Source: JASSUD01 sp031963445 (GTDB taxonomy: Bacteria > Pseudomonadota > Gammaproteobacteria > Burkholderiales > Burkholderiaceae). From it: a stretch of 64,000 nucleotides of DNA. A model generated the notes under the pieces. The model worked only from the letters and a program-made list of their open reading frames with translations, searched no databases and had not been told where the DNA came from. Of the stretch, positions 7,999 through 16,591 are shown piece by piece. The stretch spans positions 806,001 to 870,000 of the forward strand of contig JASSUH010000001.1 of the NCBI GenBank assembly GCA_031963445.1, read 5' to 3'. A program made the position numbers and the translations under genes. Each line of letters begins with the position of its first letter. Within the stretch, counting starts at the first letter, position 1.

Positions 7999-9138
7999 TC
8001 ACGCGTGCTCAGTGAAAACTGCCGAGGTCAAGCCTGGATTGGACGGCCCGGGCGCTACATCTGACGAAGGAGTCTCTTCAAGCCATTTTTCAATGGCTAC
8101 GCGATGTGCTTTTGAAACAGAATTAGGTTCTTTGCTTATAAGGGTATCAATCAAGGCATCCATAGAAATTTCTTCTAATGGTGATGTAGGTGCGGCATTA
8201 AGAAAAGGTTGCTCTGTTGCTGTATTTGTCGCCATCTGTTCATGCTGAACCTGATGCGCTTCTCTCTGCATTTTAATAAAATTTACTTCATATACAGTTT
8301 TTTTCAAGGTGGAAATAGTATTTCCATATAGCTTTTCAAGCTCTTTAAGATACATGTTTTTATTATTGCCTTGAAGTTTCTCTCTCTCCATAAAAATTTT
8401 AATAAGAAAACAGATAAGTTCTGCGGTAAGAGCACTGCCCACTATTGCATATACTGGCAACACAGATTCCACCACTAGCATAACGGCGACAAGTGGAATA
8501 ATACGAGAGATAGAATCTAATAAATAATTGTAATAGTTAATCCACTCAGATTGAGGTAATGGAAGGTTTTTTGCTATGCAAAGATGCTGTTCGATTAGTT
8601 GTTTTTTTATGATATTTAATTCTTCAACTGCATCCTCATTATATGAATGCATTCTTAGTTTACGAATGACTGTCTGCACTTTTGGGAATAGAACTCCTTT
8701 AAATTGCAAGATTTCATCAAAAAGGCAAAAACCAAAATCTATCGTTTTTTTAATATCCTTTTCTTTAACGGCATTAAGAGTGATATCTGCTTCGAGAGCT
8801 TCATATAGTTTTTTTATCGTCTGTTCAATCAAAACAGCGCTATGGATTAGATAGTCATGAATCGGAGCATATGGCCCTGTAAGTATTTCCGTATAGCCTG
8901 CTAAATGTGGGTTATCTTGCTCTACGCTTTGCAGCATTCCAGTTAGCGTGTGCTGGCTTTGGGGTCTTTCAGGCTGCTGGGATTGTGCAAGGAAAGAGCT
9001 CGTATCGTCCATCTGAGGCGATAGATGTCTAATTAGGGACGTAGCGCTAGTTATGCTATCGCTGCGCTGCTGCCTCGTATATAAGGAAGCAGGATGTTGA
9101 CCACTTGTTGCGCTTGATGCACTGAAAAAATTACCCAT
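7999..9138 (-). CDS. Hypothetical two-helix membrane protein with an N-myristoylation-type start (379 aa)
   Basis: I do not recognise a family. The N-terminus MGNFFSAS matches the eukaryotic N-myristoylation pattern (Gly2 with Ser at position 6). The first 60 residues are Ser/Gln-rich. The middle is helical with coiled-coil character. Two adjacent hydrophobic helices (ISRIIPLVAVMLVVESVLPV, then YAIVGSALTAELICFLIKIF) lie near residues 215-260. The C-terminus is Pro/Ser-rich. There is no signal peptide. The features fit a protein delivered into a host cell and placed on a membrane. That is inference. Confidence 0.6.
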   Translation of the reverse strand: MGNFFSASSATSGQHPASLYTRQQRSDSITSATSLIRHLSPQMDDTSSFLAQSQQPERPQSQHTLTGMLQSVEQDNPHLAGYTEILTGPYAPIHDYLIHSAVLIEQTIKKLYEALEADITLNAVKEKDIKKTIDFGFCLFDEILQFKGVLFPKVQTVIRKLRMHSYNEDAVEELNIIKKQLIEQHLCIAKNLPLPQSEWINYYNYLLDSISRIIPLVAVMLVVESVLPVYAIVGSALTAELICFLIKIFMEREKLQGNNKNMYLKELEKLYGNTISTLKKTVYEVNFIKMQREAHQVQHEQMATNTATEQPFLNAAPTSPLEEISMDALIDTLISKEPNSVSKAHRVAIEKWLEETPSSDVAPGPSNPGLTSAVFTEHA

Positions 9139-9427
9139 GCTTCCTTCCCGGTTGAGATATTTTTTTGCAGCGAGAAGAGTGGACTTCTGCAGATTCTTTT
9201 AGGACTAATTGCTTTATCTTGATCATGCTCGACAACGCTGCGGGCTCCGATGAAATACGCTGACTCATGCCTTATTCCTCCCACGAGATTCATGCTCTGG
9301 ATGTGTTCCAGGTTTAGTGAGTCCCGGTCCAACCTGTTTTGTCCTCGCACTTTCAATGCCTGAGTCAACCTGTTGACGCGTTGCTCTTTAAAAAATAAAC
9401 AGAAACTGGCTACGCCATACGGCCTGC

Positions 9428-9555
9428 TCATGCGGGTTTGATGCTGAGGTAATCCTTTTGGTACCACCGGTCATGAGCGAGTAGCGCCCTAATGGCTCGC
9501 GCCATCTTGTTGGCGAATGCGGCGACCACGACATTGAAGCGAGCCAACAGTCTCT
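9428..9555 (-). pseudogene. IS110-family transposase, C-terminal remnant
   Basis: The minus strand reads FANKMARAIRALLAHDRWYQ then DYLSIKPA and stops at 9428-9430. This resembles the C-terminus of IS110-family transposases (ANKxAR, and a KP ending). The rest of the gene is gone. Confidence 0.5.
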
Positions 9556-9625
9556 ATTTAGATTTAGATCTTTTGCAAGAGAGTTGCTATAGGCGTCTTA
9601 GAAAAAGAGTGTGAAGAGGCGCTAA

Positions 9626-9785
9626 GAGCCTGTTCATAATCTTTCAAAAGTGGGTTGTGTTGGGGTTCCTTCGTCACCCCAACCTACGAAAAAGGCCAAA
9701 AATGTAGGTTGGGGTGACGAAGGAACCCCAACATGACGGCCGATAACCTCTCGACTCTCTCCTCTTTGAGATCTTGAACAGACTC
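9626..9785. repeat. MITE-like element, family 1, copy 3
   Basis: This full-length form is 160 bp. The ends are GAGCCTGTTCATAATCT and a right end closing GAACAGACTC, flanked by TAA (9623-9625 and 9786-9788). Two inverted arms, each a hairpin, occupy the centre (about 9660-9731). Confidence 0.8.
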
Positions 9786-9855
9786 TAAGAGATTTTATAT
9801 AGCGCAAAAAAAGAAGAGCTTTGGCATAAATTTATTAAATATCTTATAAATAAAT

Positions 9856-10665
9856 TCAAGATTTTTTTGCGACTGCCCGAACATTAAGGCCAAGCTGGTT
9901 GTAGATGTAGTAGCGTGCTATACCGATATATTCTTTGAGTGCCAAATCAGTGAGCACAAAATTCCACGAGCTATGCATCAGTGTGGGATGTGCTTTCAAA
10001 TAATCTGCACGCACAGGCTGAGCTTGGATACCAAAGTGGGAGAAGTACAGCATACTTCGGCGCATATGCAGAGCAGAAGTGACTAGCCATATACGATCTG
10101 CATTTAAAGGCGTTAAAAGGGCCTTCGTGTACTGTGCGTTTTGCCAAGTATTAAGGCTGCGTGGTTCTACGATTAAATCTGTTGACGCAATCCCCAGTTC
10201 GCGTAGCTGCGACCGATAGACCATCGCTTCTGATGCTCCCAAATGCGAAGGATCACCACCGCTGAGTATGATCTTGCAGGATGAACTATGTTGCTTACAA
10301 GCGCGATAGAAGGTGGCGGCTTTGATCAGTCGAGCATTGGCAAAGGTTCCTGCTTCAAAGCTTTTGTATTCTTTAACAGATACTTTCTCCAGGCCTGCGC
10401 CTAGCAAAATAATCGCATTGCGTTGGCCCCATTTCTCAGGTGTTGCTGCTACATAGGCTGTTTGCAAATTACCCAATAGCCGTGCAGGAAGCCAGCCGAA
10501 CCCTACGAGTAAAAATAAACAAAGCGATACGGCATAGAGCGCCCCACATGCTTTTTGTTTGTTTATCAACCCTAAATACATTGCGCCGGTAAGTAAAACT
10601 ATCAGTATGAGTATCGTCATATCAATTAGATTGGCTAGGTGTCCGCAAGAATTACAGTTAGGCAT
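9856..10665 (-). CDS. YdcF/ElyC-family (DUF218) membrane protein
   Basis: Two N-terminal transmembrane helices are followed by a DUF218 domain. Visible motifs are AIILLGAG, IILSGGDPSHLGASEA, a LIVEPRSLNTWQNA box and WLVTSALHMRRS. Members such as SanA and ElyC affect envelope integrity and peptidoglycan or lipid-carrier metabolism, and the exact reaction is not settled. At 269 residues it has a normal family length. The start chosen includes a short extra N-terminus before MTILILIVLLTG, which may be the true start. Confidence 0.8.
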   Translation of the reverse strand: MPNCNSCGHLANLIDMTILILIVLLTGAMYLGLINKQKACGALYAVSLCLFLLVGFGWLPARLLGNLQTAYVAATPEKWGQRNAIILLGAGLEKVSVKEYKSFEAGTFANARLIKAATFYRACKQHSSSCKIILSGGDPSHLGASEAMVYRSQLRELGIASTDLIVEPRSLNTWQNAQYTKALLTPLNADRIWLVTSALHMRRSMLYFSHFGIQAQPVRADYLKAHPTLMHSSWNFVLTDLALKEYIGIARYYIYNQLGLNVRAVAKKS

Positions 10666-10754
10666 CTTAGGCCATGATGAGATTCAACGCTATATGCTTG
10701 ATATGCCCATAGCGCCGGCTTCTGCGCTGAGTTTATTCAGCGTTTCCCTCGCAG

Positions 10755-12056
10755 TTAGATCTGCGCAACTTTTAGCATTTCTGTCGGGGCTGGCTTGTCT
10801 TCGTAATGACTAATGTTTGCATGTGTGCATAGATTTTTTTCTATCTCTTCTAAGCTCATCTGATCTTCTAGGTATAAAGATTTCAATGCTTGCAGAATTT
10901 TCCAATATTTCCTCCCTTTTTCCTTAAGAAACGAGGTTATTTTTTTTGAAATAGGGAGCCTGTTCATCAAATTTTGGAGCGCATAGTGATAGGCGCTATC
11001 GTCTGCTGTGCCAACCACTAGCCCATCGATAATGATGAATAAAAGTATTTGGTCGCTGTATTTCTCTGGTAGATAAATATCATCGATATTGAAAATTTCT
11101 ATGAGGCCTTTACGTAAAATTTCTGCTTCGTGTTGAAAGAATTTTTCTTGCTCATTTTTAAATTTTTCACGCTGCAGGGGATCAAATGCCGAAGGGTTAT
11201 TTTCTTCTTCTGGTTCCCCTTCTACGAATAGCTCTAATACGTGAGTTTTTTTATCGGGCTCCTGCGAAGACTCATCTTCATCTCCTGGCGCGTGGAATTT
11301 AGGATCTTTTAATTCTTCATTGCTTCCGCCTTTAGCCTGTTTACGAAGAAAAATTCTGTTAGCTGGGACTTTACTTTTTGACTCTGTTAATTCTTGTTTA
11401 AGTAAAGCGGCTACGCTTCGTATAAGTTTGTTGTTTTTTATTTGCGAGAGGTTTTTAGCAGGGATTTTGTTTGGCAGCGCTGTGGTGGAAATATTCGGCC
11501 TTATTCCTAATTTTAATAAGTGCCTCATAAAGCTAACCATGCTCACTATAAAATCCAAGCGCTGCCTAACCTTAGTGGTTAGCAGTCCACTTTGAGTCAT
11601 GTGTTCTACGCTACTTCTAAGACTTTCAATACGACCATCAATCTGCGCAATAAATGCTAGTGTTTGTTCTGCAGGCAGCGTATCTGACGCAGAGTATTGA
11701 TCAATGTGTTCAATGATGGCGTGACCAAGATTTAATGCTTCGATAATCGGAGCTTGTGCCGTGCTTTTGCCGGGGCTGCTTGCAGAAGGAGGCGATGCGG
11801 GTAGGCCGCTTTGCTTATCTGTTGACGCTAACTCAATATCCTCGACAAGCGCAGCGAAGGCATCGAGTGAAGCAGAGCTTTTGAGAAGTTCTTTTGGGTG
11901 AGATAGACGCGTCTTAGTTGGCTGTCTAGCGGCAGCGTTATGGTCCGTAAGACTACTTTTCCTACCACTTCTAAGCGATTTTCTACGCCCCCCTCTGGGC
12001 GGATTGCTTCCACCCTTTGTTAAAAGAGACGGAACGATTCGCCGCATCGGGCCCAT
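10755..12056 (-). CDS. Hypothetical protein with basic N-terminus (433 aa), candidate effector
   Basis: I do not recognise a family. The first 60 residues are very basic and Ser-rich (GGRRKSLRSGRKSS), the middle is Ala/Ser-rich and then helical, and an acidic low-complexity stretch (EGEPEEENNP) separates it from a helical C-terminal domain. There is no signal peptide or membrane segment. Its place in the accessory block between metI and metQ suggests recently acquired DNA. Delivery by the T3SS is possible but unproven. Confidence 0.55.
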   Translation of the reverse strand: MGPMRRIVPSLLTKGGSNPPRGGRRKSLRSGRKSSLTDHNAAARQPTKTRLSHPKELLKSSASLDAFAALVEDIELASTDKQSGLPASPPSASSPGKSTAQAPIIEALNLGHAIIEHIDQYSASDTLPAEQTLAFIAQIDGRIESLRSSVEHMTQSGLLTTKVRQRLDFIVSMVSFMRHLLKLGIRPNISTTALPNKIPAKNLSQIKNNKLIRSVAALLKQELTESKSKVPANRIFLRKQAKGGSNEELKDPKFHAPGDEDESSQEPDKKTHVLELFVEGEPEEENNPSAFDPLQREKFKNEQEKFFQHEAEILRKGLIEIFNIDDIYLPEKYSDQILLFIIIDGLVVGTADDSAYHYALQNLMNRLPISKKITSFLKEKGRKYWKILQALKSLYLEDQMSLEEIEKNLCTHANISHYEDKPAPTEMLKVAQI

Positions 12057-12343
12057 ATCGTTACTCCTTTTTTTGGCGATATAAACATTTTAGGAGAAAT
12101 CTGTTTCTTTTAATAATTTATCAGAATGCTTTATCTCAGTTGCTTAGAAATTGTACGACTTCATCTTTGATAGGTCGGATTCCTCAAGGGCTACGAAGTA
12201 TGTTTGTTATGATTTAGAAGAAAGCGCTGCTATAAATAGGAGCCTTAAATATCTTAAATAAGAAGTTTGGGCAGATTGATCGTGGCAATATAGTCCCCCT
12301 ATAAGCTGCTTAACTTTTTCACCTTTTGTGCACAGGAGCTTGT
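12057..12343. other. Intergenic region upstream of metQ
   Basis: It holds no supported gene. An AT-rich stretch and a ribosome site (AGGAG) just before 12344 mark the metQ leader. No clear promoter hexamers could be fixed. Confidence 0.4.
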
Positions 12344-13138
12344 ATGTCATTCCGTTTTGTCTTTAAGTTGCTTATTACAGTGGGTGCGGTTGCGTTTTTC
12401 TCAGCGAGTTCACAAGCTGAGGAGAAGATTAAAGTAGGGGTGACGAGTGGCCCGCACGCACAAATTCTGGAAGTCGTGAAAAAAGCGGCAGCTAAAGAGG
12501 GGTTGGTGATTCAAAGCGTTGAGTTTTCCGACTTTGTGCAACCTAATGCAGCGCTTGCCGCAGGTGAATTGAATGCTAATAGCTATCAACATTTGCCTTA
12601 TTTAGAAGCGCAGATGAAAGATCGTGGTTATCAGCTGGTGAATGTGGGCTACACAGTGACGTTTCCGATGGGTGTTTATTCCAAACGGATTAAATCGTTG
12701 GCAGAGCTAAAACCAGGTGCGCGCATCGCTATTCCCAATGACCCTACGAATGGGGCGCGTGCACTGCTGTTACTAAAACAGGAAGGCTTGCTTAAATTAC
12801 GCGTAGAAGCTGGGCTGCAAGTGACAGTGCTGGATATTGTTGATAATCCCAAAAAGCTGAAAATGATTGAACTGGATGCCGCGCAATTGCCGCGTGTGCT
12901 GAATGATGTCGATGCCGCAGCCATTAATACTGATTTTGCTGTGCAAGCACAGCTGGTGCCGACCCGCGATGCGTTGGCGCTTGAGCCAGCGCAAGGGCCA
13001 TATGCCAATTTAATTGCGATACGCGCGGTTGATCGCAATCAACCTTGGGTCGCTAAACTAGTCAGCGCATATCACTCGCCTGACGTGAAAAAATATATTA
13101 CTGAACAATTTAAAGGGGCTGCCATCGCTGCCTGGTAA
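12344..13138 (+). CDS. metQ: Methionine-binding protein MetQ of the ABC importer
   Basis: This is an NlpA/MetQ-family periplasmic binding protein. The ATG at 12344 has AGGAG seven bases upstream and begins a clean signal peptide (MSFRFVFKLLITVGAVAFFS, cut near SSQA/EEKI). No lipobox Cys is present, so it is probably soluble rather than lipid-anchored. Typical motifs are VGVTSGPHAQILE, NANSYQHLPYLEAQ, IAIPNDPTNGARALLLL and INTDFAVQA. It would deliver methionine to MetNI, encoded 5.3 kb upstream. Confidence 0.92.
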   Translation: MSFRFVFKLLITVGAVAFFSASSQAEEKIKVGVTSGPHAQILEVVKKAAAKEGLVIQSVEFSDFVQPNAALAAGELNANSYQHLPYLEAQMKDRGYQLVNVGYTVTFPMGVYSKRIKSLAELKPGARIAIPNDPTNGARALLLLKQEGLLKLRVEAGLQVTVLDIVDNPKKLKMIELDAAQLPRVLNDVDAAAINTDFAVQAQLVPTRDALALEPAQGPYANLIAIRAVDRNQPWVAKLVSAYHSPDVKKYITEQFKGAAIAAW

Positions 13139-13190
13139 TAGTTAGCCTTAAAGTAGATTGTTAAAGAATTTTTGGTTAAGGAAGTCAAGC

Positions 13191-13952
13191 ATGAAAATTA
13201 TCGTGCCGGTTAAACGGGTCGTCGATTACAACGTCAAAGTAAGAGTGAAATCTGATGGTTCAGGGGTGGAATTGGCCCATGTGAAGATGTCGATGAATCC
13301 CTTTGATGAGATTGCCGTTGAAGAAGCTGTGCGTTTAAAAGAAGCGGGAGTCGTGACTGAGATTATTGCTGTTTCATGCGGCGTCGCCCAGGCGCAAGAA
13401 ACGTTGCGTACAGCATTAGCGATTGGAGCAGATCGGGCGATTCTGGTAGAAACCAATGAAGAACTGCAACCCCTTGCGGTGGCTAAACTTTTAAAAGCAC
13501 TGGTTGAACAAGAGCAGCCTCAGCTGGTGATATTGGGTAAGCAAGCTATCGATGATGATGCGAATCAAACCGGCCAAATGCTGGCTGCGCTTTGTGACTG
13601 GCCGCAAGCGACCTTTGCTTCAAAAGTCGTATTAGTTGAAGAAAATGGCCAGCAATGCGCGCATGTCACACGTGAAATTGATGGTGGCTTAGAAATGCTA
13701 TCGCTTCTGCTGCCAGCTGTGATTACCACCGATTTGCGGCTAAATGAGCCACGCTACCTCACCTTGCCCAATATTATGAAGGCAAAGAAAAAGCCGCTGA
13801 CTACGCTCACACCAGAAAGCTTAGGCGTTGACGTCAAAGCGCGCTTACACACATTAAAAGTCAGCGAGCCGCCAAAACGTTCGGCTGGCGTGCAAGTACC
13901 TGATGTGAAAACGCTGATTGATAAATTGAAACACGAAGCAAAGGTTCTGTAA
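13191..13952 (+). CDS. etfB: Electron transfer flavoprotein, beta subunit
   Basis: EtfB pairs with EtfA to carry electrons from acyl-CoA and similar dehydrogenases to ETF:quinone oxidoreductase. The protein starts MKIIVPVKRVVDYNVKVRVK at 13191 behind AAGGAAG and is 253 residues, the usual length. The family motif DDDANQTGQMLAALCDWPQA and the C-terminal KAKKKPL segment are visible. No acyl-CoA dehydrogenase gene is in the window. Confidence 0.95.
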   Translation: MKIIVPVKRVVDYNVKVRVKSDGSGVELAHVKMSMNPFDEIAVEEAVRLKEAGVVTEIIAVSCGVAQAQETLRTALAIGADRAILVETNEELQPLAVAKLLKALVEQEQPQLVILGKQAIDDDANQTGQMLAALCDWPQATFASKVVLVEENGQQCAHVTREIDGGLEMLSLLLPAVITTDLRLNEPRYLTLPNIMKAKKKPLTTLTPESLGVDVKARLHTLKVSEPPKRSAGVQVPDVKTLIDKLKHEAKVL

Positions 13953-14069
13953 AAACAGTGACTTTTGTATGGAGTTGAAATATTCGTCAGCTAGGTAGAG
14001 CGAATTTTTTCGAAACAAATATTAGAACCTAAATAGGTTCGGCTTGGCTGTAGATTTGCTGGAAATAAT

Positions 14070-15005
14070 ATGACAATTCTGATTATTGCTGAACATAACA
14101 ATCAAGAAATCAAAGGTGCCACGCTTAATGCGATTGGTGCTGCGCAGAAAATTGGCTCAGCCTGTCATTTGCTGGTAGCTGGCCATCGCGTGCAAGGTGC
14201 AGTCGAACAAGCGACTAAGATTGCTGGTATTGCGAAAGTATGGGTCGCAGATGCGCCTCATTTAGCCGAAGGGCTAGCCGAGAATATCAGTGCTACAGCG
14301 CTTAAGCTGGCCCAAGATTATTCACATATCGTGATGGCTGCGACAGCGTACGGTAAAAATATTGCGCCGCGGGTTGCGGCTAAACTAGATGTGGCGCAAA
14401 TCTCAGAGATTTCAGCGGTACTTAGCGCAGATACCTTTGAACGGCCAATTTATGCGGGTAATGCGATTGCCACAGTGCAATCAAGTGACCCGATCAAAGT
14501 GCTGACCGTGCGCGCCGCAAGCTTTGAGGCAGTGAATGCGCAAGGAGGCAGCGCAGCGCTTGAAGTCATAGAGGCAGCCCCTGATACTGGGTGCGCGCAC
14601 TTTATTAGCCGTAATTTGACGCCGCTTGATCGCCCAGAACTGACAGCAGCTCAAGTCGTGGTAGCAGGTGGGCGTGGCCTTGGCTCAAGCGAAAATTACC
14701 TCAATTTGCTCGAACCCCTCGCGCATAAATTGGGTGCGGCGCTTGGTGCCTCCCGCGCCGCTGTCGATGCAGGTTTTGCGCCGAATGATTACCAAATTGG
14801 GCAAACCGGTAAAATTGTGGCGCCGCAGCTGTACTTGGCCGTCGGTATTTCAGGCGCGATTCAACATTTAGCCGGCATGAAAGACTCCAAAGTGATTGTG
14901 GCGATCAATAAAGATGCAGACGCCCCGATCTTCAGCGTCGCTGATTATGGTTTGGTAGGTGATTTGTTTGAATTGGTGCCAGAACTTGTGTCTGCCTTAG
15001 ACTAA
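14070..15005 (+). CDS. etfA: Electron transfer flavoprotein, alpha subunit
   Basis: This FAD-binding subunit of ETF has 311 residues. The C-terminal FAD domain has the expected GGRGLGSSENY, GASRAAVDAGF, QIGQTGK, YLAVGISGAIQHLAGM and NKDADAPIF motifs. It lies 117 bp after etfB on the same strand, so the two are probably one operon. A strong terminator follows. Confidence 0.96.
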   Translation: MTILIIAEHNNQEIKGATLNAIGAAQKIGSACHLLVAGHRVQGAVEQATKIAGIAKVWVADAPHLAEGLAENISATALKLAQDYSHIVMAATAYGKNIAPRVAAKLDVAQISEISAVLSADTFERPIYAGNAIATVQSSDPIKVLTVRAASFEAVNAQGGSAALEVIEAAPDTGCAHFISRNLTPLDRPELTAAQVVVAGGRGLGSSENYLNLLEPLAHKLGAALGASRAAVDAGFAPNDYQIGQTGKIVAPQLYLAVGISGAIQHLAGMKDSKVIVAINKDADAPIFSVADYGLVGDLFELVPELVSALD

Positions 15006-15046
15006 GTTAACGAACCTCTGCCTAATCCTTTAGCGGCAGGATAATC

Positions 15047-15071
15047 AAAAGAGGCCTATTAGGCCTCTTTT
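15047..15071 (+). terminator. Intrinsic terminator after etfA
   Basis: AAAAGAGGCCT (15047-15057) and AGGCCTCTTTT (15061-15071) form an 11-bp stem with a 3-base loop and a T run, 42 bp after the etfA stop. The A/T flanks let it work in both directions. Confidence 0.85.
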
Positions 15072-15077
15072 GTATGA

Positions 15078-15303
15078 GAGTTTGTTCACGATCTCTAAGC
15101 AGAAGGCGGTGAGAGGTACGTGGTAGGCATGTTGGGGTTCTTTCGTCACCCCAACCTATGAATCAAATGTAGGTTGGGGTGACGAAGGAACCCCAACGTT
15201 TGAACCAAAGCCTCTACCTGAATCTTCTGAAAAACCTGCTATAGGCTCCTAGAAAAATCGTGAATAAGTGCTGAGAAATACGTAGTAAATTTCAAACAGA
15301 CTC
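15078..15303. repeat. MITE-like element, family 1, copy 4 (long, degenerate ends)
   Basis: The left end resembles GAGTTTGTTCACGATCTCT and the right end AAACAGACTC. The paired hairpin arms lie at about 15131-15155 and 15171-15197. Extra sequence on the right makes it about 226 bp. No clean target duplication is visible. The right end lies about 20 bp before a TATAAT box of the rpsP operon. Confidence 0.6.
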
Positions 15304-15323
15304 TCAACTAGAGAAGTTTCAGT

Positions 15324-15329
15324 TATAAT
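15324..15329 (+). promoter_or_regulatory. Candidate -10 box of the rpsP operon
   Basis: A perfect TATAAT occurs about 240 bp upstream of rpsP. The -35 region falls at the end of the family 1 element just upstream, where no good TTGACA match is seen. The transcript would carry a long leader with a hairpin (15499-15507 pairing with 15516-15524). Confidence 0.4.
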
Positions 15330-15564
15330 CGCCCGTTTTGAATTTGCGTTCTGATATTTGGCAGTCATTTAGCGATAGCCATTTGGCTTATCTAATTAAC
15401 TGTAGGCTATTGAATGATCAAGCAAGCGCGCTGTCTAATTCGCCGCTAAGCTGCAAGGCCAACGCTTAATTTTGATGAAATATCAAAGCTTTCCGAAGTT
15501 GGCTTAAGTTTGTATTTAAGCCAACCTGAACGGATCCGCACAGCAGTTTTTTAAAGGAATGGTC

Positions 15565-15825
15565 ATGGTTATTATCCGCTTGGCACGCGGTGGCGCGAAA
15601 AAGCGTCCGTTTTATTTTATTGTTGCAACTGATTCGCGTAATCGTCGTGATGGACGTTTTATTGAAAAGATTGGTTTTTACAATCCAGTAGCTAGCAAAG
15701 GCGAAACGCTGCGCATCGCACAAGATCGTTTAACTTACTGGCAAGGCACTGGTGCACAGCTATCTGACACTGTAGCGCGCTTAGTTAAGCTAGAGCGTAA
15801 AGCAGCAGATCAGGCTACTGCTTAA
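15565..15825 (+). CDS. rpsP: 30S ribosomal protein S16
   Basis: The 86-residue protein begins MVIIRLARGGAKKRPFYFIV, the standard S16 N-terminus. The ATG at 15565 sits 6-7 bases after AAGGA, while an ATG six bases earlier is too close to the ribosome site. It is the first gene of the classic rpsP-rimM-trmD-rplS operon. Confidence 0.96.
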   Translation: MVIIRLARGGAKKRPFYFIVATDSRNRRDGRFIEKIGFYNPVASKGETLRIAQDRLTYWQGTGAQLSDTVARLVKLERKAADQATA

Positions 15826-15888
15826 TCAATATCTACTTAACCTTTGGAACGGTGTTAGCAGAGGCTTTTTGCTACACGGGGTAAAGGC

Positions 15889-16539
15889 ATGGATAAATTA
15901 AAGACTGCCCCGATGGATGCTTCTTTTGGCACTTTCGTGCGTAAGCCGTCAAAGCGTGTCACATCTGATCAATCGTCGCCTACTGTTGCAGTAACGTCTA
16001 ATGCAACAGATGAGTGGGTTGAGGTTGGCGTGGTGGGGGGCGTATATGGCGTGCATGGATGGCTCAAGATTTATCCGCACGCGCAAGCCAGTCAAGGTGG
16101 CGGCGCTTTGCTTCATGTAAAGCGGTGGCAGCTGACGAATGATGGGCAGACGCAAAACGTGACGGTATCTCATGCGAAGTTGCATGGGGGTGATCATGTA
16201 GTTGCGCAGCTGGTAGGCTGTACCGATCGTGATGAAGCTGAAGCTTTCAAAGGCTGGCACATCAGCGTGAGCCGTACAGATTTTCCAGCGCTGGCAGCGG
16301 ATGAATATTATTGGGTCGATTTGATCGGACTTGATGTCGTTACTGAAACGGGTATTGCGTTAGGTCAAGTGATTGGTTTGCTGGAAAGTAGTGCGCATGC
16401 AATTTTGCGAATTGCGGATAGCAAGCTGGATAAAAAAGGCGCTCAAGCTGAGCGGCTGATTCCATTTGTTGCAGCGCATGTCACTGATGTTGACTTTGGT
16501 AAGCGTCAAATTGTTGTGAATTGGGAAGAAGAGATATAG
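15889..16539 (+). CDS. rimM: Ribosome maturation factor RimM
   Basis: RimM helps assemble the 30S head, binding S19 and 16S rRNA. The conserved core starts at about residue 43 (WVEVGVVGGVYGVHGWLKI), and the PRC-barrel part contains EYYWVDLIGLDVV and LIPFVAAHVTDVD. An N-terminal extension of about 42 residues precedes the core, a little longer than usual. It is the second gene of the rpsP operon. Confidence 0.94.
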   Translation: MDKLKTAPMDASFGTFVRKPSKRVTSDQSSPTVAVTSNATDEWVEVGVVGGVYGVHGWLKIYPHAQASQGGGALLHVKRWQLTNDGQTQNVTVSHAKLHGGDHVVAQLVGCTDRDEAEAFKGWHISVSRTDFPALAADEYYWVDLIGLDVVTETGIALGQVIGLLESSAHAILRIADSKLDKKGAQAERLIPFVAAHVTDVDFGKRQIVVNWEEEI

Positions 16540-16591
16540 AAAGTGCTCAATTAAGCAGGAGCGCTTTGCTCTTCCATAAAAGGAGGGAGCG

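Noticed and set aside
7813..8064. 83-codon plus-strand frame beginning in the solitary IS end
   Set aside because: It overlaps the C-terminus of the 379-residue gene and the IS end. No homology is recognised.
9051..9467. 138-codon minus-strand frame overlapping the start of the 379-residue gene
   Set aside because: It covers the 3' flank of an IS110 scrap and overlaps the N-terminus of a better-supported gene. The composition is not protein-like.
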